Shown here: one piece after another, positions 31,321 to 41,056 of the stretch | Position numbering within the stretch: the first letter of the stretch is position 1 | How the letters are laid out: each line of letters opens with the position of its first letter | Source: JBDRNO01 sp043811005 | GTDB lineage: Bacteria > Bacteroidota > Bacteroidia > NORP154 | Length of the DNA stretch: 49,340 nt | Direction: 5' to 3' | NCBI GenBank assembly: GCA_043811005.1 | Contig: JBDRNO010000147.1 | Coordinates: 1-49,340 of the forward strand | Program-made: the position numbers and the translations under genes | The notes under the pieces: model-generated | The model's database searches: none | What the model was told of the DNA's origin: nothing | The model's input: the letters and a program-made list of their open reading frames with translations, nothing else

Positions 31321-33516
31321 ATGAGGACTCTAAAGTTATTGTGCTTATTCGCGGGAATTAATTTTGTATGTTATTGTGCCTATTCACAAGGGTTTTCAAA
31401 TAAAGGAGATCTGTGTAAGATTGTTGAAGCTGAGCAGAAAGCAAATTCCGGTAAACTAACTTTTATGCCTTCATTTTTTGCAAATGATTACGATCTTAAA
31501 TACCACCGTTTAGAGTGGGAAATTGACCCGGATATAAATTATATTAAAGGGATTATTACCTCATATTTTAAGCCAAAGATTACAGGCTTTGGCAATATAT
31601 ATTTCGACTTATCTTTAGATTTAACTGTTGATTCAGTGAAATACCATGGAAGTTTGTCAACTTTTGATCATTCAAATAATGACCTTTTGGAAATTACCCT
31701 GCCGGCAACTATACCTGTAGGTACCTTAGACTCGATTTCCATATATTATCAGGGTGTGCCTCCATCTTCCGGTTTTGGTTCTTTTATTCAAACCGACCAT
31801 GATGGAACGCCAATTATCTGGACCTTATCCGAACCTTATGGTGCAAAAGAGTGGTGGCCCTGTAAGCAAGACCTTGTGGATAAGATAGATTCAATAGATG
31901 TGATTGTTACTACTCCACAGGCATACAGGGTTGCGAGCAACGGGCTTTTGGTTTCCGAGAACATAGTGGGTCCCAATAAGATATATCATTGGAAGCACAG
32001 GTATCCGATAGCTGCATATCTGATCGCCATTGCAGTTACTAATTATGCTTATTACTCTAATTACGTATCAACAGGTAGCGATTCCCTGGAGGTTTTGAAT
32101 TATGTGTTTCCAGAAGATCTTGCCTCTGCACAAAGTCAAACACCTGGTATTATACCGGTCATTCAGCTTTTTGATACTTTGTTTGAAGAATATCCTTTTT
32201 CAAATGAGAAATACGGACATGCACAATTTGGCTGGGGTGGCGGCATGGAGCACCAAACCATGAGTTTTATGGGAAGTTTCGGGCATGAGTTAATGGCTCA
32301 TGAACTTGCCCACATGTGGTTTGGCGATAAAATTACTTGTGGAAGCTGGCAGGATATTTGGTTAAATGAAGGATTTGGTACATATCTTACGGGTTTAACT
32401 TATGAACACATGTTCGGAGGTATCTATTGGGAAATATGGAAAACAAATCAAATAAACAATATAACCAGCGAACCGGATGGCTCGGTATGGGTAGATGATA
32501 CTACAAGTGTATGGAGGATTTTTAGCGGAAGATTATCTTATGCCAAAGGTGCTATGTTATTACACATGCTCAGGTGGAAATTAGGTGATACCAACTTCTT
32601 TCAGGCAATTAAAAACTATTTAAGCGATTACAGCCTTGCTTATGGCTATGCCAGAACATATCAACTGCGGCAGCATTTTGAAAACACAAGCGGACAAAAC
32701 CTGACCGAATTCATAAATGACTGGTTTTATGGGGAGGGCTATCCTTCTTACCAGATTACCTGGAGCCAAACGGGGAATGTTGTTAATTTAACGGTCAGTC
32801 AAACACAATCACACAGTTCGGTATCATTTTTTGAGATGCCTGTTCCCATTCAATTTAAAGGACAATCGCAAGAGACTATTTTAGTATTTGACCATACTTA
32901 TTCCGGACAATCATTTTTATCTTTGGTAGACTTTACAGTTGATTCGGTTTTCTTTGATCCTTATCTGTGGATAATTTCAGCTAATAATTCAGTAACATTA
33001 GTTAATCCTGCAGGATGTACATTATCAGCAACAGTATTAAGTACTAATGAATCTTTTGCCGGTGCCGGGGATGGGTCCGCTACAGTCATACCATCAGAAG
33101 GCACTCCACCCTATACATATTTTTGGGATGACCCAAATGCCCAAACAGATTCAACCGCAACCGGTTTATCCACAGGAAATTATCAGGTCTACGTTTCAGA
33201 TTCCGGTTGTTGCGGGTATATAGTTCAGATAACTGTTGGATTAGGAACAGGTAACGCTGAACAGATATCGGGTGAAACTTTAAGATTATTTCCAAACCCT
33301 GCAAAAAATAATTTTATTATAGAATTGAGTGACAAGAATAACAGTATTAAAAGTGTACAAATAATAAACATTTTAGGAGAACAGATCAAAAACATATTCT
33401 TTAATTTTGCGACCCATATCACCCCTGAAATAGGAATACAGGAATTCCCCAAGGGAATTTATTTTGTAAAAATCATTATGAGTGATGGGGTTGCTGTGAA
33501 AAAGATCATAAAATAG
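31321..33516 (+). CDS. T9SS-exported M1-family aminopeptidase with SprB repeat
   Basis: This 731-residue protein has a signal peptide (about 1-23) and an M1 gluzincin domain. The substrate motif is GGGMEHQTM; the zinc site is HELAH (H327, H331) with E350 in WLNEGFGTY, matching HExxH-18-E. Residues about 565-640 form one SprB-type repeat (GAGDGSATVIPSEGTPPYTYFW ... GLSTGNYQVYVSDSGC). Residues about 650-731 form a type A T9SS sorting domain (LRLFPNPAKNNFII ... KGIYFVKIIMSDG). It probably removes N-terminal residues from peptides outside the cell. It sits between purH and mreB, where I expect direct synteny in this phylum, so it is likely an insertion into that block. Confidence 0.92.
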   Translation: MRTLKLLCLFAGINFVCYCAYSQGFSNKGDLCKIVEAEQKANSGKLTFMPSFFANDYDLKYHRLEWEIDPDINYIKGIITSYFKPKITGFGNIYFDLSLDLTVDSVKYHGSLSTFDHSNNDLLEITLPATIPVGTLDSISIYYQGVPPSSGFGSFIQTDHDGTPIIWTLSEPYGAKEWWPCKQDLVDKIDSIDVIVTTPQAYRVASNGLLVSENIVGPNKIYHWKHRYPIAAYLIAIAVTNYAYYSNYVSTGSDSLEVLNYVFPEDLASAQSQTPGIIPVIQLFDTLFEEYPFSNEKYGHAQFGWGGGMEHQTMSFMGSFGHELMAHELAHMWFGDKITCGSWQDIWLNEGFGTYLTGLTYEHMFGGIYWEIWKTNQINNITSEPDGSVWVDDTTSVWRIFSGRLSYAKGAMLLHMLRWKLGDTNFFQAIKNYLSDYSLAYGYARTYQLRQHFENTSGQNLTEFINDWFYGEGYPSYQITWSQTGNVVNLTVSQTQSHSSVSFFEMPVPIQFKGQSQETILVFDHTYSGQSFLSLVDFTVDSVFFDPYLWIISANNSVTLVNPAGCTLSATVLSTNESFAGAGDGSATVIPSEGTPPYTYFWDDPNAQTDSTATGLSTGNYQVYVSDSGCCGYIVQITVGLGTGNAEQISGETLRLFPNPAKNNFIIELSDKNNSIKSVQIINILGEQIKNIFFNFATHITPEIGIQEFPKGIYFVKIIMSDGVAVKKIIK

Positions 33517-33592
33517 AAACAACTTTATAAATAATTTCGACATTATAGACAGACTCTAATTAATCAATATTTAATAAACAATAATTAAATAA

Positions 33593-34615
33593 GTGGGTTT
33601 ATTTGACTTTTTAACACAAGAGATCGCCATTGATTTAGGAACGGCAAACACCTTAATTATACACAACGACAAGGTTGTTGTTGACGAGCCATCAATAGTA
33701 GCGATTGACATAAAAACCGGAAAAATAAAAGCTATCGGCAAGGAAGCAATGCTTATGCATGGGAAAACTCACGAGTTCATCAAAACCATCCGTCCTCTTA
33801 AAGATGGAGTAATTGCCGATTTTGATGCAGCCGAACACATGATCAGGGGGATGATCAAGATGCTTAATCCCGGCAGGAGGTTGTTTTCTCCATCCTTAAA
33901 GATGGTTATCTGTATCCCATCAGGCATAACCGAAGTTGAAAAACGTGCTGTTCGCGATTCTGCCGAGCATGCCGGTGGCAAGGAAGTTTATCTCATCTAC
34001 GAGCCCATGGCAGCCGCAATAGGTATTGGAATTGATGTAGAAGAACCGGTGGGAAATATGGTCGTTGATCTTGGCGGTGGAACAAGTGAGATCGCAGTTA
34101 TTGCCTTAGGCGGAATTGTTTGTAACAGATCTATTCGTGTTGCAGGTGATAACTTTACCAGTGATATAGAAGACCACATGAGAAGACAGCACAATATTCT
34201 TATTGGTGAGCGCTCTGCTGAAATAATCAAAATAGAAGTTGGTGCCGCAATGGAAGATATTGATAATCCTCCACCCGATTATGCAGTGCACGGACGCGAC
34301 CTGATGGGCGGCATACCCAAGGAAATTACTGTTTCTTATGCTGAAATCGCTCATGCTTTAGACAAAACAATTGCTAAAATTGAGGAAGCCATATTAAACA
34401 CTTTGGAAATAACACCGCCTGAACTTTCGGCTGATATATTCAGAACCGGTATTTACCTTACCGGAGGAACTAGCTTATTAAGAGGTCTTGATAAGCGGAT
34501 AGCGCTAAAAACCAAACTCCAGGTACATGTCGCAGAGGACCCGCTGCGTGCAGTTGCAAGAGGAACCGGAATCGCACTGAAAAATATAGATAATTTCTCC
34601 TTCCTGCTCCGTTAA
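33593..34615 (+). CDS. mreB: Rod-shape actin homologue MreB
   Basis: This 340-residue cytoskeletal ATPase organises lateral cell-wall synthesis. N-terminal IAIDLGTANTLI is the phosphate-1 loop, VVDLGGGTSEIAVI the phosphate-2 loop and LTGGTSLLRGLD the adenosine motif. YEPMAAAIGIG and DNFTSDIEDHMRR are characteristic. The start is GTG (33593), supported by the standard N-terminus MGLFDFLTQEIAIDLG directly from it. First gene of the elongation cluster, 218 nt upstream of mreC. Confidence 0.96.
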   Translation: MGLFDFLTQEIAIDLGTANTLIIHNDKVVVDEPSIVAIDIKTGKIKAIGKEAMLMHGKTHEFIKTIRPLKDGVIADFDAAEHMIRGMIKMLNPGRRLFSPSLKMVICIPSGITEVEKRAVRDSAEHAGGKEVYLIYEPMAAAIGIGIDVEEPVGNMVVDLGGGTSEIAVIALGGIVCNRSIRVAGDNFTSDIEDHMRRQHNILIGERSAEIIKIEVGAAMEDIDNPPPDYAVHGRDLMGGIPKEITVSYAEIAHALDKTIAKIEEAILNTLEITPPELSADIFRTGIYLTGGTSLLRGLDKRIALKTKLQVHVAEDPLRAVARGTGIALKNIDNFSFLLR

Positions 34616-34701
34616 TTTCATAAATTGGACGATCCAAAACCAAACAAGTAAATAAATATTTTTTTACAAAATACGAAAATATACGAATTTGCGGAAAGTG
34701 T

Positions 34702-34717
34702 GTCCGCCGGCTGGCGG
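34702..34717. repeat. REP-like palindrome TCCGCCGGCTGGCGGA
   Basis: Variant of the family with an imperfect centre, located between mreB and mreC. It is flanked by ACGAAT/ATTCGT-rich inverted strings (about 34673-34694 and 34761-34786) that could close a larger stem. Confidence 0.75.
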
Positions 34718-34833
34718 ATTATGTTTACTAATCTATGTAGTTTGTGATAAGGTATTTTTTGTATATTCGTAAAAATTTCGCATTTCGCAGAGATGTTATT
34801 AATAACGCTTTTTTTAGAGCCTAGCAAAAAACA

Positions 34834-35664
34834 ATGCGTAATTTATTTGAATTTATCTGGAAGAATCACTTCGTGTTTTTATTTATCTTTTTGGAAATCA
34901 TTGCTTCATTTTTTATCCTCCAGAATAACAGTTTCCATAAAGCAAGCTTTATCAATTCTTCTAATTTTTTCTCCGCTTCTATTTTAAATACATTCGATAA
35001 TATAACAGGATATTTGAGATTAAGATCAACCAACGAATTGCTGGCTGCTGAAAATGAAAAATTATATTCCCAATCCATTCTTTCTTTTATAAAATATTAC
35101 AACCGGGAATTTCAATGTAATGACTCCATATACAAACAGCAATACACCTATTTGAGCGCCCTGGTCATCAACAATTCCATCTGTAGGAGAAACAATTACC
35201 TAACCTTGAACAAAGGGAAGAATCAAGGCGTACAACCTGGAATGGGAGTAATCTCTGGCAATGGAATTGTTGGAATAGTTAAAGATGTTTCTGACAGATA
35301 TAGTTCGGTGCTGTCAGTATTAAACAAAAATGCCAGGATAAGCGCCAAGATTAAGAAGAACGGTTATTTTGGTTCTGTTATCTGGGATGGTGCGGATTTT
35401 CAAATTGTAACCCTGTTGGATATTCCCAAACATGTAAAAATAAATAAAGGAGATACCATTATTACAAGCGGATATTCCTCAATTTTTCCTGATGGAATTC
35501 TAATTGGAACCATAATTGATTTTATAATAGAACCAGGGGGCAATTCCCATACAATATCTGTAAAGCTCTCAACAGATTTTAGCAGACTTTCTTATGTGTA
35601 TATTGTAAATAACTTAACGAAAGAAGAACAAAAATCATTGGAAGAAGTATCACAAAACGAATGA
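34834..35664 (+). CDS. mreC: Rod-shape protein MreC
   Basis: This 276-residue protein has a short cytoplasmic N-terminus, one membrane span (about 10-30, FVFLFIFLEIIASFFIL), a coiled-coil stretch (about 60-95) and the two periplasmic MreC beta-domains (about 105-265: NNYLTLNKGKNQGVQPGMGVISGNGIVGIVKDVS, LDIPKHVKINKGDTIITSGYSSIFPDGILIG). It activates the PBP2-RodA polymerase and bridges it to MreB. Its stop is followed 18 nt later by mreD. Confidence 0.95.
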   Translation: MRNLFEFIWKNHFVFLFIFLEIIASFFILQNNSFHKASFINSSNFFSASILNTFDNITGYLRLRSTNELLAAENEKLYSQSILSFIKYYNREFQCNDSIYKQQYTYLSALVINNSICRRNNYLTLNKGKNQGVQPGMGVISGNGIVGIVKDVSDRYSSVLSVLNKNARISAKIKKNGYFGSVIWDGADFQIVTLLDIPKHVKINKGDTIITSGYSSIFPDGILIGTIIDFIIEPGGNSHTISVKLSTDFSRLSYVYIVNNLTKEEQKSLEEVSQNE

Positions 35665-35682
35665 CGAATAAAATAAGAAATA

Positions 35683-36195
35683 ATGGTTAATTATATAAGC
35701 AGAAATACACTCCGGTTTATTTTTCTTGTACTTTTCCAGGTGCTTATCTTAAATAACATTCAATTTATCGGGTATATTAATCCATATTTTTACGTGTTAT
35801 TCATTCTGCTGTTACCTTTCGAAACTCCTAAATGGCTGCTTCTGGTTTTAGCTTTCGTGCTGGGATTGAGTATTGATATGTTTTCAAATACAATGGGTAT
35901 GCACGCGGCAGCTTCGGTTTTTATGGCTTTTTGCAGACCCTATTTGTTGCATTACATAGCCCCGAGAGGTGGGTATGAATTCGAGAGCAAACCTACAATT
36001 CCACATTTGGGATTGAACTGGTACCTGTCTTATTCTGGTATATTAGTCCTTTTGCATCATCTTGTCCTTTTTTACATTGAAGTATTTCACTTAAGCGAAT
36101 TTTTCTCCACTTTTTATAGAGTTGTTATAAGTTTCTGTTTAACAATGATTTTAATTATCATAAGCCAGTATTTGTTATATGGGAAGAAGAAATAA
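35683..36195 (+). CDS. mreD: Rod-shape protein MreD
   Basis: This 170-residue inner membrane protein has five to six hydrophobic segments, beginning FIFLVLFQVLILNNIQFIGYINPYFYVLF, as usual for MreD. The motif FVLGLSIDMFSNTMGMHAAA is conserved in Bacteroidota members. It is part of the elongasome with MreC, PBP2 and RodA. Position directly behind mreC confirms the call. Confidence 0.93.
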   Translation: MVNYISRNTLRFIFLVLFQVLILNNIQFIGYINPYFYVLFILLLPFETPKWLLLVLAFVLGLSIDMFSNTMGMHAAASVFMAFCRPYLLHYIAPRGGYEFESKPTIPHLGLNWYLSYSGILVLLHHLVLFYIEVFHLSEFFSTFYRVVISFCLTMILIIISQYLLYGKKK

Positions 36196-36381
36196 GGGGA
36201 ACATATTATATAATGTCAGATCAACTATACTTTGATAGGCAATAAGGAAATAAGGGAAATAAGGACATCTGAATATAATACCATTATACCCATATCCCTT
36301 TATACCTCTATACCCTTATCTGCAAATTTAGCTTTATCATACATTAGTATTTGCTTTTAAAGTCTATATAAATCGTTAAAA

Positions 36382-38244
36382 ATGCATGATTATTCCGACA
36401 GAAAATATGTAATTTTAGCTATCTTTCTTACAATTGGAATAATTTTCCTGATACGGCTTTTTTATATACAGATCATTGACGACCGGTATAAGCTCTCTGC
36501 CGACAACAATGTGATTCGATATATCACTCAATATCCGGCAAGAGGATTAATTTATGACAGAAACGGCAAACTTCTTGTATATAACCAGTTTGCTTATGAC
36601 CTAATGGTCATTCCTAGGCAGGTAAAAGAAATTGATACTATTGACTTTTGCCATTTGCTCGATATAACAAAAGCGCAATTCATTGATAACTTTACAAAAG
36701 CCAAAAAATATTCACGATATAAACCATCTGTTTTTCAGAAACAATTGTCAGCCGAAACTTATGCTGTTTTTCAGGAGAAATTATACAATTTTCCCGGATT
36801 TTTTGTTCAGCCGCGAACCCTGAGAAAATATCCGCAAAATATTGCAGCACACCTTCTCGGCTATGTTAGTGAGGTGAATAATAGAGTAATTGAAAAAGAC
36901 AATTATTACAAAGCCGGTGACTATATTGGCAATAGTGGTATTGAGAAATCCTATGAAAAGAAACTCAGAGGGAAAAAGGGCGTAAAAGTATTTGTTGTTG
37001 ATGTATTCAACCGTATTAAAGGCAGCTTTAGTAAGGGCAAATACGATTCATTAGCAGTGCCGGGTATTGACCTTGTCTCAACTCTCGATGCCGACTTGCA
37101 AGCTTACGGTGAATTGCTGATGCAAAATAAAAAAGGGAGTATTGTAGCCATAGAACCTTCTACCGGTGATATCCTGGCATTAGTAACAAGCCCAGGGTAT
37201 GATCCTGATTTATTGGTTGGAAGAGTAAGATCCTCAAATTATAAAGCGCTTGAAAAAGATACATTAATACCATTATTCAACAGGGCTTTAATGGCTCAAT
37301 ATCCTCCCGGATCTACTTTCAAGATTATCCAGGCGCTGATTGGCTTGCAGGAAAGAGTCATATTTCCCAATACAATGTTCAGTTGTAATAAATTTTTGGT
37401 TAACTGCCACAATCACCGCTCACCATTAAATTTACACGAGTCAATACAATATTCATGCAATCCGTATTATTATATGGTTTTCAAACGAATAATATATCAG
37501 GGTAAGAATGATAATAAATACAAAAACAGCGAAGCCGGGTTTAATACATGGAGAGAACATGTTTTAAGCTTTGGGTTAGGAAATAAACTGGGTATAGATA
37601 TTTCTGCCGAAAAGGGCGGAAATGTACCAACCGTAAATTATTATAACAAAATTTACGGAAATGGCAGATGGAAATTTGAAACAGTTTACTCACTTGGCAT
37701 AGGACAGGGTGAGATATTGCTGGTTCCTTTGCAAATGGCAAACTTCGCTGCAATTATCGCCAACAGGGGATATTATTACACACCTCATTTGATAAATGAA
37801 GGGACGATGGACGAGAGACAGCATTACCCGGCTGAATATCGGGAGGGGACGAAGGAAGGAAAAGACAAACCTTCGTCTTTTGGAAAACACCAAACAACTA
37901 TCAACCCGGAATACTTCGACCTTATTGTAGATGCAATGCAGGATGTGGTGGAAAACGGGACTGCCAGAAGGGCAAGAATTGATAGTATAACCGTTTGTGG
38001 AAAGACCGGAACAGCAGAAAATCCACATGGGGAAGACCATTCTATTTTTATTGCATTTGCTCCAAAGGATAACCCAAAAATAGCCATATCCGTTGTTGTC
38101 GAGAATTCCGGCTTTGGCGGTACGTGGGCAGCGCCAATCGCCAGCTTAATGATCGAAAAATATTTAACAAATAATATTGGCAGACCGGAAGATGAAAAAA
38201 GGATATTAGAGGAAGACTTTATTAATCAACGAATAACGAAATAA
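36382..38244 (+). CDS. mrdA: Penicillin-binding protein 2 (elongation transpeptidase)
   Basis: This 620-residue class B penicillin-binding protein cross-links peptidoglycan during lateral growth. It has an N-terminal membrane span (about 9-30) and a pedestal domain with RGLIYDRNGKLLVYNQFAYDL. The transpeptidase domain has the active-site serine motif S311-T-F-K314, the SxN motif S358-C-N360 and K541-T-G. PRTLRKYPQNIAAHLLGYV is the usual dimerisation-domain signature. The late segment GTMDERQHYPAEYREGTKEGKDKP is low-complexity and may be lineage-specific. rodA follows after 43 nt; the gap to mreD is 186 nt. Confidence 0.95.
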   Translation: MHDYSDRKYVILAIFLTIGIIFLIRLFYIQIIDDRYKLSADNNVIRYITQYPARGLIYDRNGKLLVYNQFAYDLMVIPRQVKEIDTIDFCHLLDITKAQFIDNFTKAKKYSRYKPSVFQKQLSAETYAVFQEKLYNFPGFFVQPRTLRKYPQNIAAHLLGYVSEVNNRVIEKDNYYKAGDYIGNSGIEKSYEKKLRGKKGVKVFVVDVFNRIKGSFSKGKYDSLAVPGIDLVSTLDADLQAYGELLMQNKKGSIVAIEPSTGDILALVTSPGYDPDLLVGRVRSSNYKALEKDTLIPLFNRALMAQYPPGSTFKIIQALIGLQERVIFPNTMFSCNKFLVNCHNHRSPLNLHESIQYSCNPYYYMVFKRIIYQGKNDNKYKNSEAGFNTWREHVLSFGLGNKLGIDISAEKGGNVPTVNYYNKIYGNGRWKFETVYSLGIGQGEILLVPLQMANFAAIIANRGYYYTPHLINEGTMDERQHYPAEYREGTKEGKDKPSSFGKHQTTINPEYFDLIVDAMQDVVENGTARRARIDSITVCGKTGTAENPHGEDHSIFIAFAPKDNPKIAISVVVENSGFGGTWAAPIASLMIEKYLTNNIGRPEDEKRILEEDFINQRITK

Positions 38245-38287
38245 TACGAAACTACGAAATGAGGAAAATCTACGAAAAACGAATTCC

Positions 38288-39619
38288 ATGAGAAGATTAA
38301 ACATATTAGCTAATATTGACTGGATTTTGGTCTTATTATACCTTGTTCTTCTTTTCTTTGGCTGGGTAAACATCTATGCTGCTGTTTACGATGAAGAGCA
38401 CCAAAGTATATTTTCTCTCAGTCAAAATTACGGTAAGCAGCTTATCTGGATTATTACCGCACTATTGCTTGCCATAGCTATTTTAATGACCGACAGTAAA
38501 TTTTTTACTGCCTTTTCTTTTCCCATCTATATTCTGATGATATTGTTGTTAATAGCCGTATTGATATTCGGCAGGGAAATTGGTGGTTCAAGGTCGTGGT
38601 TTGCAATAGGAAGCTTCAGGTTTCAGCCATCCGAATTTGCAAAGTTTGCTACATGTTTGGCAATTGCCAAATATCTGAGTTTATTAAACATTAAGATACG
38701 CAGGATAAAAACTAAAATGATTACCACAATGTTGCTTTGCATTCCCATAGTTCTGATATTGCTTCAGCATGATGCCGGTTCGGCATTGGTATATATCTCG
38801 TTCATATTTGTTTTATACAGGGAAGGATTATCTGGCAACTTCCTTTTATCAGGGCTTTATGCCGTAATATTATTTATTATCACACTTATATTACAAAACA
38901 CCTTTATTGAACTGCCTTTTGATATCACCCCTTCAGGGAAAACTGTTTTTACAAGTACTTTGGTCCTTATTGCCGTGCTCGCTTTTCTGTTGATTAAAAG
39001 ACCCAGGGCCTCCAGGGGCGCGTCTGTATATAACAAGCAAATTATGTTTGTTATAATCTCTGTTTTTGTCCTTTCCGTTGGTTTTATTTACAGTGTGGAT
39101 TATATGTTTGATGAGGTTCTCAGCGAACATCAAAGAAACAGGATCAATGAGCTGCTGGCAATAAGATCCGATCCCATGGGAACGGGATACAATGTAAATC
39201 AGTCTAAAATCGCAATCGGTTCAGGCGGTTTTATTGGAAAGGGGTTTTTACAGGGAACTCAAACAAAATACGACTTTGTGCCCGAACAAAGCACGGATTT
39301 TATTTTCTGTACCATTGGTGAAGAGTGGGGTTATGCCGGCAGCTTCGTAGTTATCTCATTATTTATGGCTTTATTGCTGCAGATCATTTTGGTTGCCGAA
39401 CGGCAACGGTCAACTTTCAGCAGGATTTATGGATACGGAGTGGCTTCTGTCTTGTTCTTTCACCTTGCCATCAACATTGGTATGACTATAGGGCTTGCAC
39501 CTGTAATAGGGATTCCGCTTCCTTTTTTAAGCTATGGCGGGTCTTCGCTATGGGGATTTACTATATTGCTGTTTATTTTTATTAAAATGGATGCTTACAG
39601 GTTGCAGGCGTTCAGTTAA
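38288..39619 (+). CDS. rodA: SEDS-family peptidoglycan polymerase RodA
   Basis: This 443-residue polytopic membrane protein polymerises lipid II into glycan strands with PBP2. Ten or so hydrophobic segments are visible. Conserved loops include GGSRSWFAIGSFRFQPSEFAKFATCLAIAKYL, LLQHDAGSALVYISF, SKIAIGSGGFIGKGFLQGTQTKYDFVPEQSTDFIF (catalytic loop region) and GIPLPFLSYGGSSLWGF. It carries an enlarged central loop (about 200-260) common in Bacteroidota. It ends the elongation operon; a short stem CTCTCC/GGAGAG follows at 39632-39648. Confidence 0.95.
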   Translation: MRRLNILANIDWILVLLYLVLLFFGWVNIYAAVYDEEHQSIFSLSQNYGKQLIWIITALLLAIAILMTDSKFFTAFSFPIYILMILLLIAVLIFGREIGGSRSWFAIGSFRFQPSEFAKFATCLAIAKYLSLLNIKIRRIKTKMITTMLLCIPIVLILLQHDAGSALVYISFIFVLYREGLSGNFLLSGLYAVILFIITLILQNTFIELPFDITPSGKTVFTSTLVLIAVLAFLLIKRPRASRGASVYNKQIMFVIISVFVLSVGFIYSVDYMFDEVLSEHQRNRINELLAIRSDPMGTGYNVNQSKIAIGSGGFIGKGFLQGTQTKYDFVPEQSTDFIFCTIGEEWGYAGSFVVISLFMALLLQIILVAERQRSTFSRIYGYGVASVLFFHLAINIGMTIGLAPVIGIPLPFLSYGGSSLWGFTILLFIFIKMDAYRLQAFS

Positions 39620-39631
39620 CCCCCTTCCCTA

Positions 39632-39648
39632 CTCTCCCCGAAGGAGAG
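39632..39648 (+). terminator. Weak hairpin after rodA
   Basis: CTCTCC-CCGAA-GGAGAG, 13 nt after the rodA stop; no U-run follows, so it may equally be a repeat fragment. Confidence 0.3.
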
Positions 39649-39782
39649 GGAGAGACTTCTGCTAATTACCTGCTGTTCATTATACCCCGACTTTCACCGC
39701 TATTTTTACCGGCAGAAAAAGACCTGAAATTGCTCATGAAGAAATTAATCGAAAACTTCAATGCTTATTTTACCTGCAGGTA

Positions 39783-39811
39783 TTGAGAAATCATCTTTTT
39801 TCATAATTTTG
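39783..39811 (+). promoter_or_regulatory. Promoter candidate of the broken TPR/SpoIIE gene
   Basis: TTG (39783-39785), 18 nt, TAATTTTG (39804-39811), an exact TAnnTTTG match. The leader would be about 60 nt. Confidence 0.5.
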
Positions 39812-39879
39812 CTTAATAATTTATATTAAGGTTGTGGCTTTTGTAATTACTCATTTATTAAAAATTTAATCCGTCAGTA

Positions 39880-41003
39880 ATGAAAAAATATATTATAACC
39901 GGGTTTCTGCTGTTATTGTGGGTGAATATATTTTCCCGCAATACAGAAATTGAGAGTTACAGTTATTCTCTAAATTATTACAATTTTTCCCTGGCCGTAT
40001 CGGAGGAAATGCAGGACAGTTTATGGATTGTTAATAATTGGATCGAAATAGGACAGGTATATCACAAGCTTGGGCATGTAGAAAAAGCATTATCTATCCT
40101 GACAGATGCATTAAAGGTAAGTGAAAGGAATAAACATATTCCTGAATTTTTCCAAACAAAGGGATGAAATAAGGGCTCAACGCGACCTTGCTGCTATGCA
40201 GAGGGACATCATTGCAGAACAAAAAGATGATATAACAGCTAGTATCCGCTATGCATATAGGATACAGTCAGCAGCGATTCCTTCCGATGATTTTATCTCA
40301 AAAATACTGGATGATTATTTTATATTTTATAAACCGAGGGATATAGTAAGCGGTGACTTTTACTGGATAGGAGAAAACAATGGGAAGGTGATAATAATTG
40401 CATCTGACTGTACGGGTCATGGCGTTCCGGGCGCTTTTATGAGCATGTTAGGTGTTGCTTTCCTGAACGAGATCGTAAATAAAGAAAAATATCTTTGAAC
40501 CTGATGAGATATTGAATCATCTTAGAGATCAGATTATTAAATCGTTAAAGCAACATAGCGAAGGTTCTGATTCAAAGGACGGAATGGATGTAGCTGTTTT
40601 TGTTTTGGATACCAAAGCAAGACAAATTGAATACGCAGGTGCAAATAATCCGTTGTATCTGCTGAGGAATAACGAACTGATCGAGACAAAAGGGGATAAG
40701 ATGCCTGTAGCAATTTATGATATTATGCATCCTTTTACAAAACATACTATTAGTGTGCAAGAGAATGATGTACTCTATATTTTCTCTGATGGTTATGCGG
40801 ATCAGTTTGGAGGTCCTAAGGAAAAAAAATTCAGGTACAAACCATTTAAACAGCTTCTGATAGATAATCAGGACAAACCCATGAAGGAGCAAAAAGAAAT
40901 ACTGGAAAAAACATTCGAGGACTGGAAATCATACCTTGATGACAATGGAAAGAGTTATGAACAGATTGATGATATTCTCTTGATGGGAGTGAGAATCCGG
41001 TGA
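39880..41003 (+). pseudogene. Frameshifted and deleted TPR/SpoIIE phosphatase
   Basis: Three frames together give a shortened relative of the 5431-7677 protein. Frame 1 (39880-40167) has a signal peptide and one TPR (YHKLGHVEKALSILTDALKVSE). Frame 2 (about 40150-40498) has the coiled coil QRDEIRAQRDLAAMQRD and the first half of the SpoIIE domain (SGDFYW, DCTGHGVPGAF). Frame 3 (about 40490-41003) has the second half (SDSKDGMDVAV, SDGYADQFGGP, IDDILLMGVRI). The membrane span and most TPRs are missing. The second break is in a run of five A near 40484-40488: removing one A restores NKENIFEPDEILNHLRDQ. The first break joins TPR to coil out of frame and looks like a deletion. One break alone could be a sequencing error, but two plus missing domains favour a pseudogene. 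Confidence 0.82.
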
Positions 41004-41056
41004 TTGGTAATCGGTGGCAAATGATCAGTAAAGCAATAACCGGTAACTTGTGTTAA

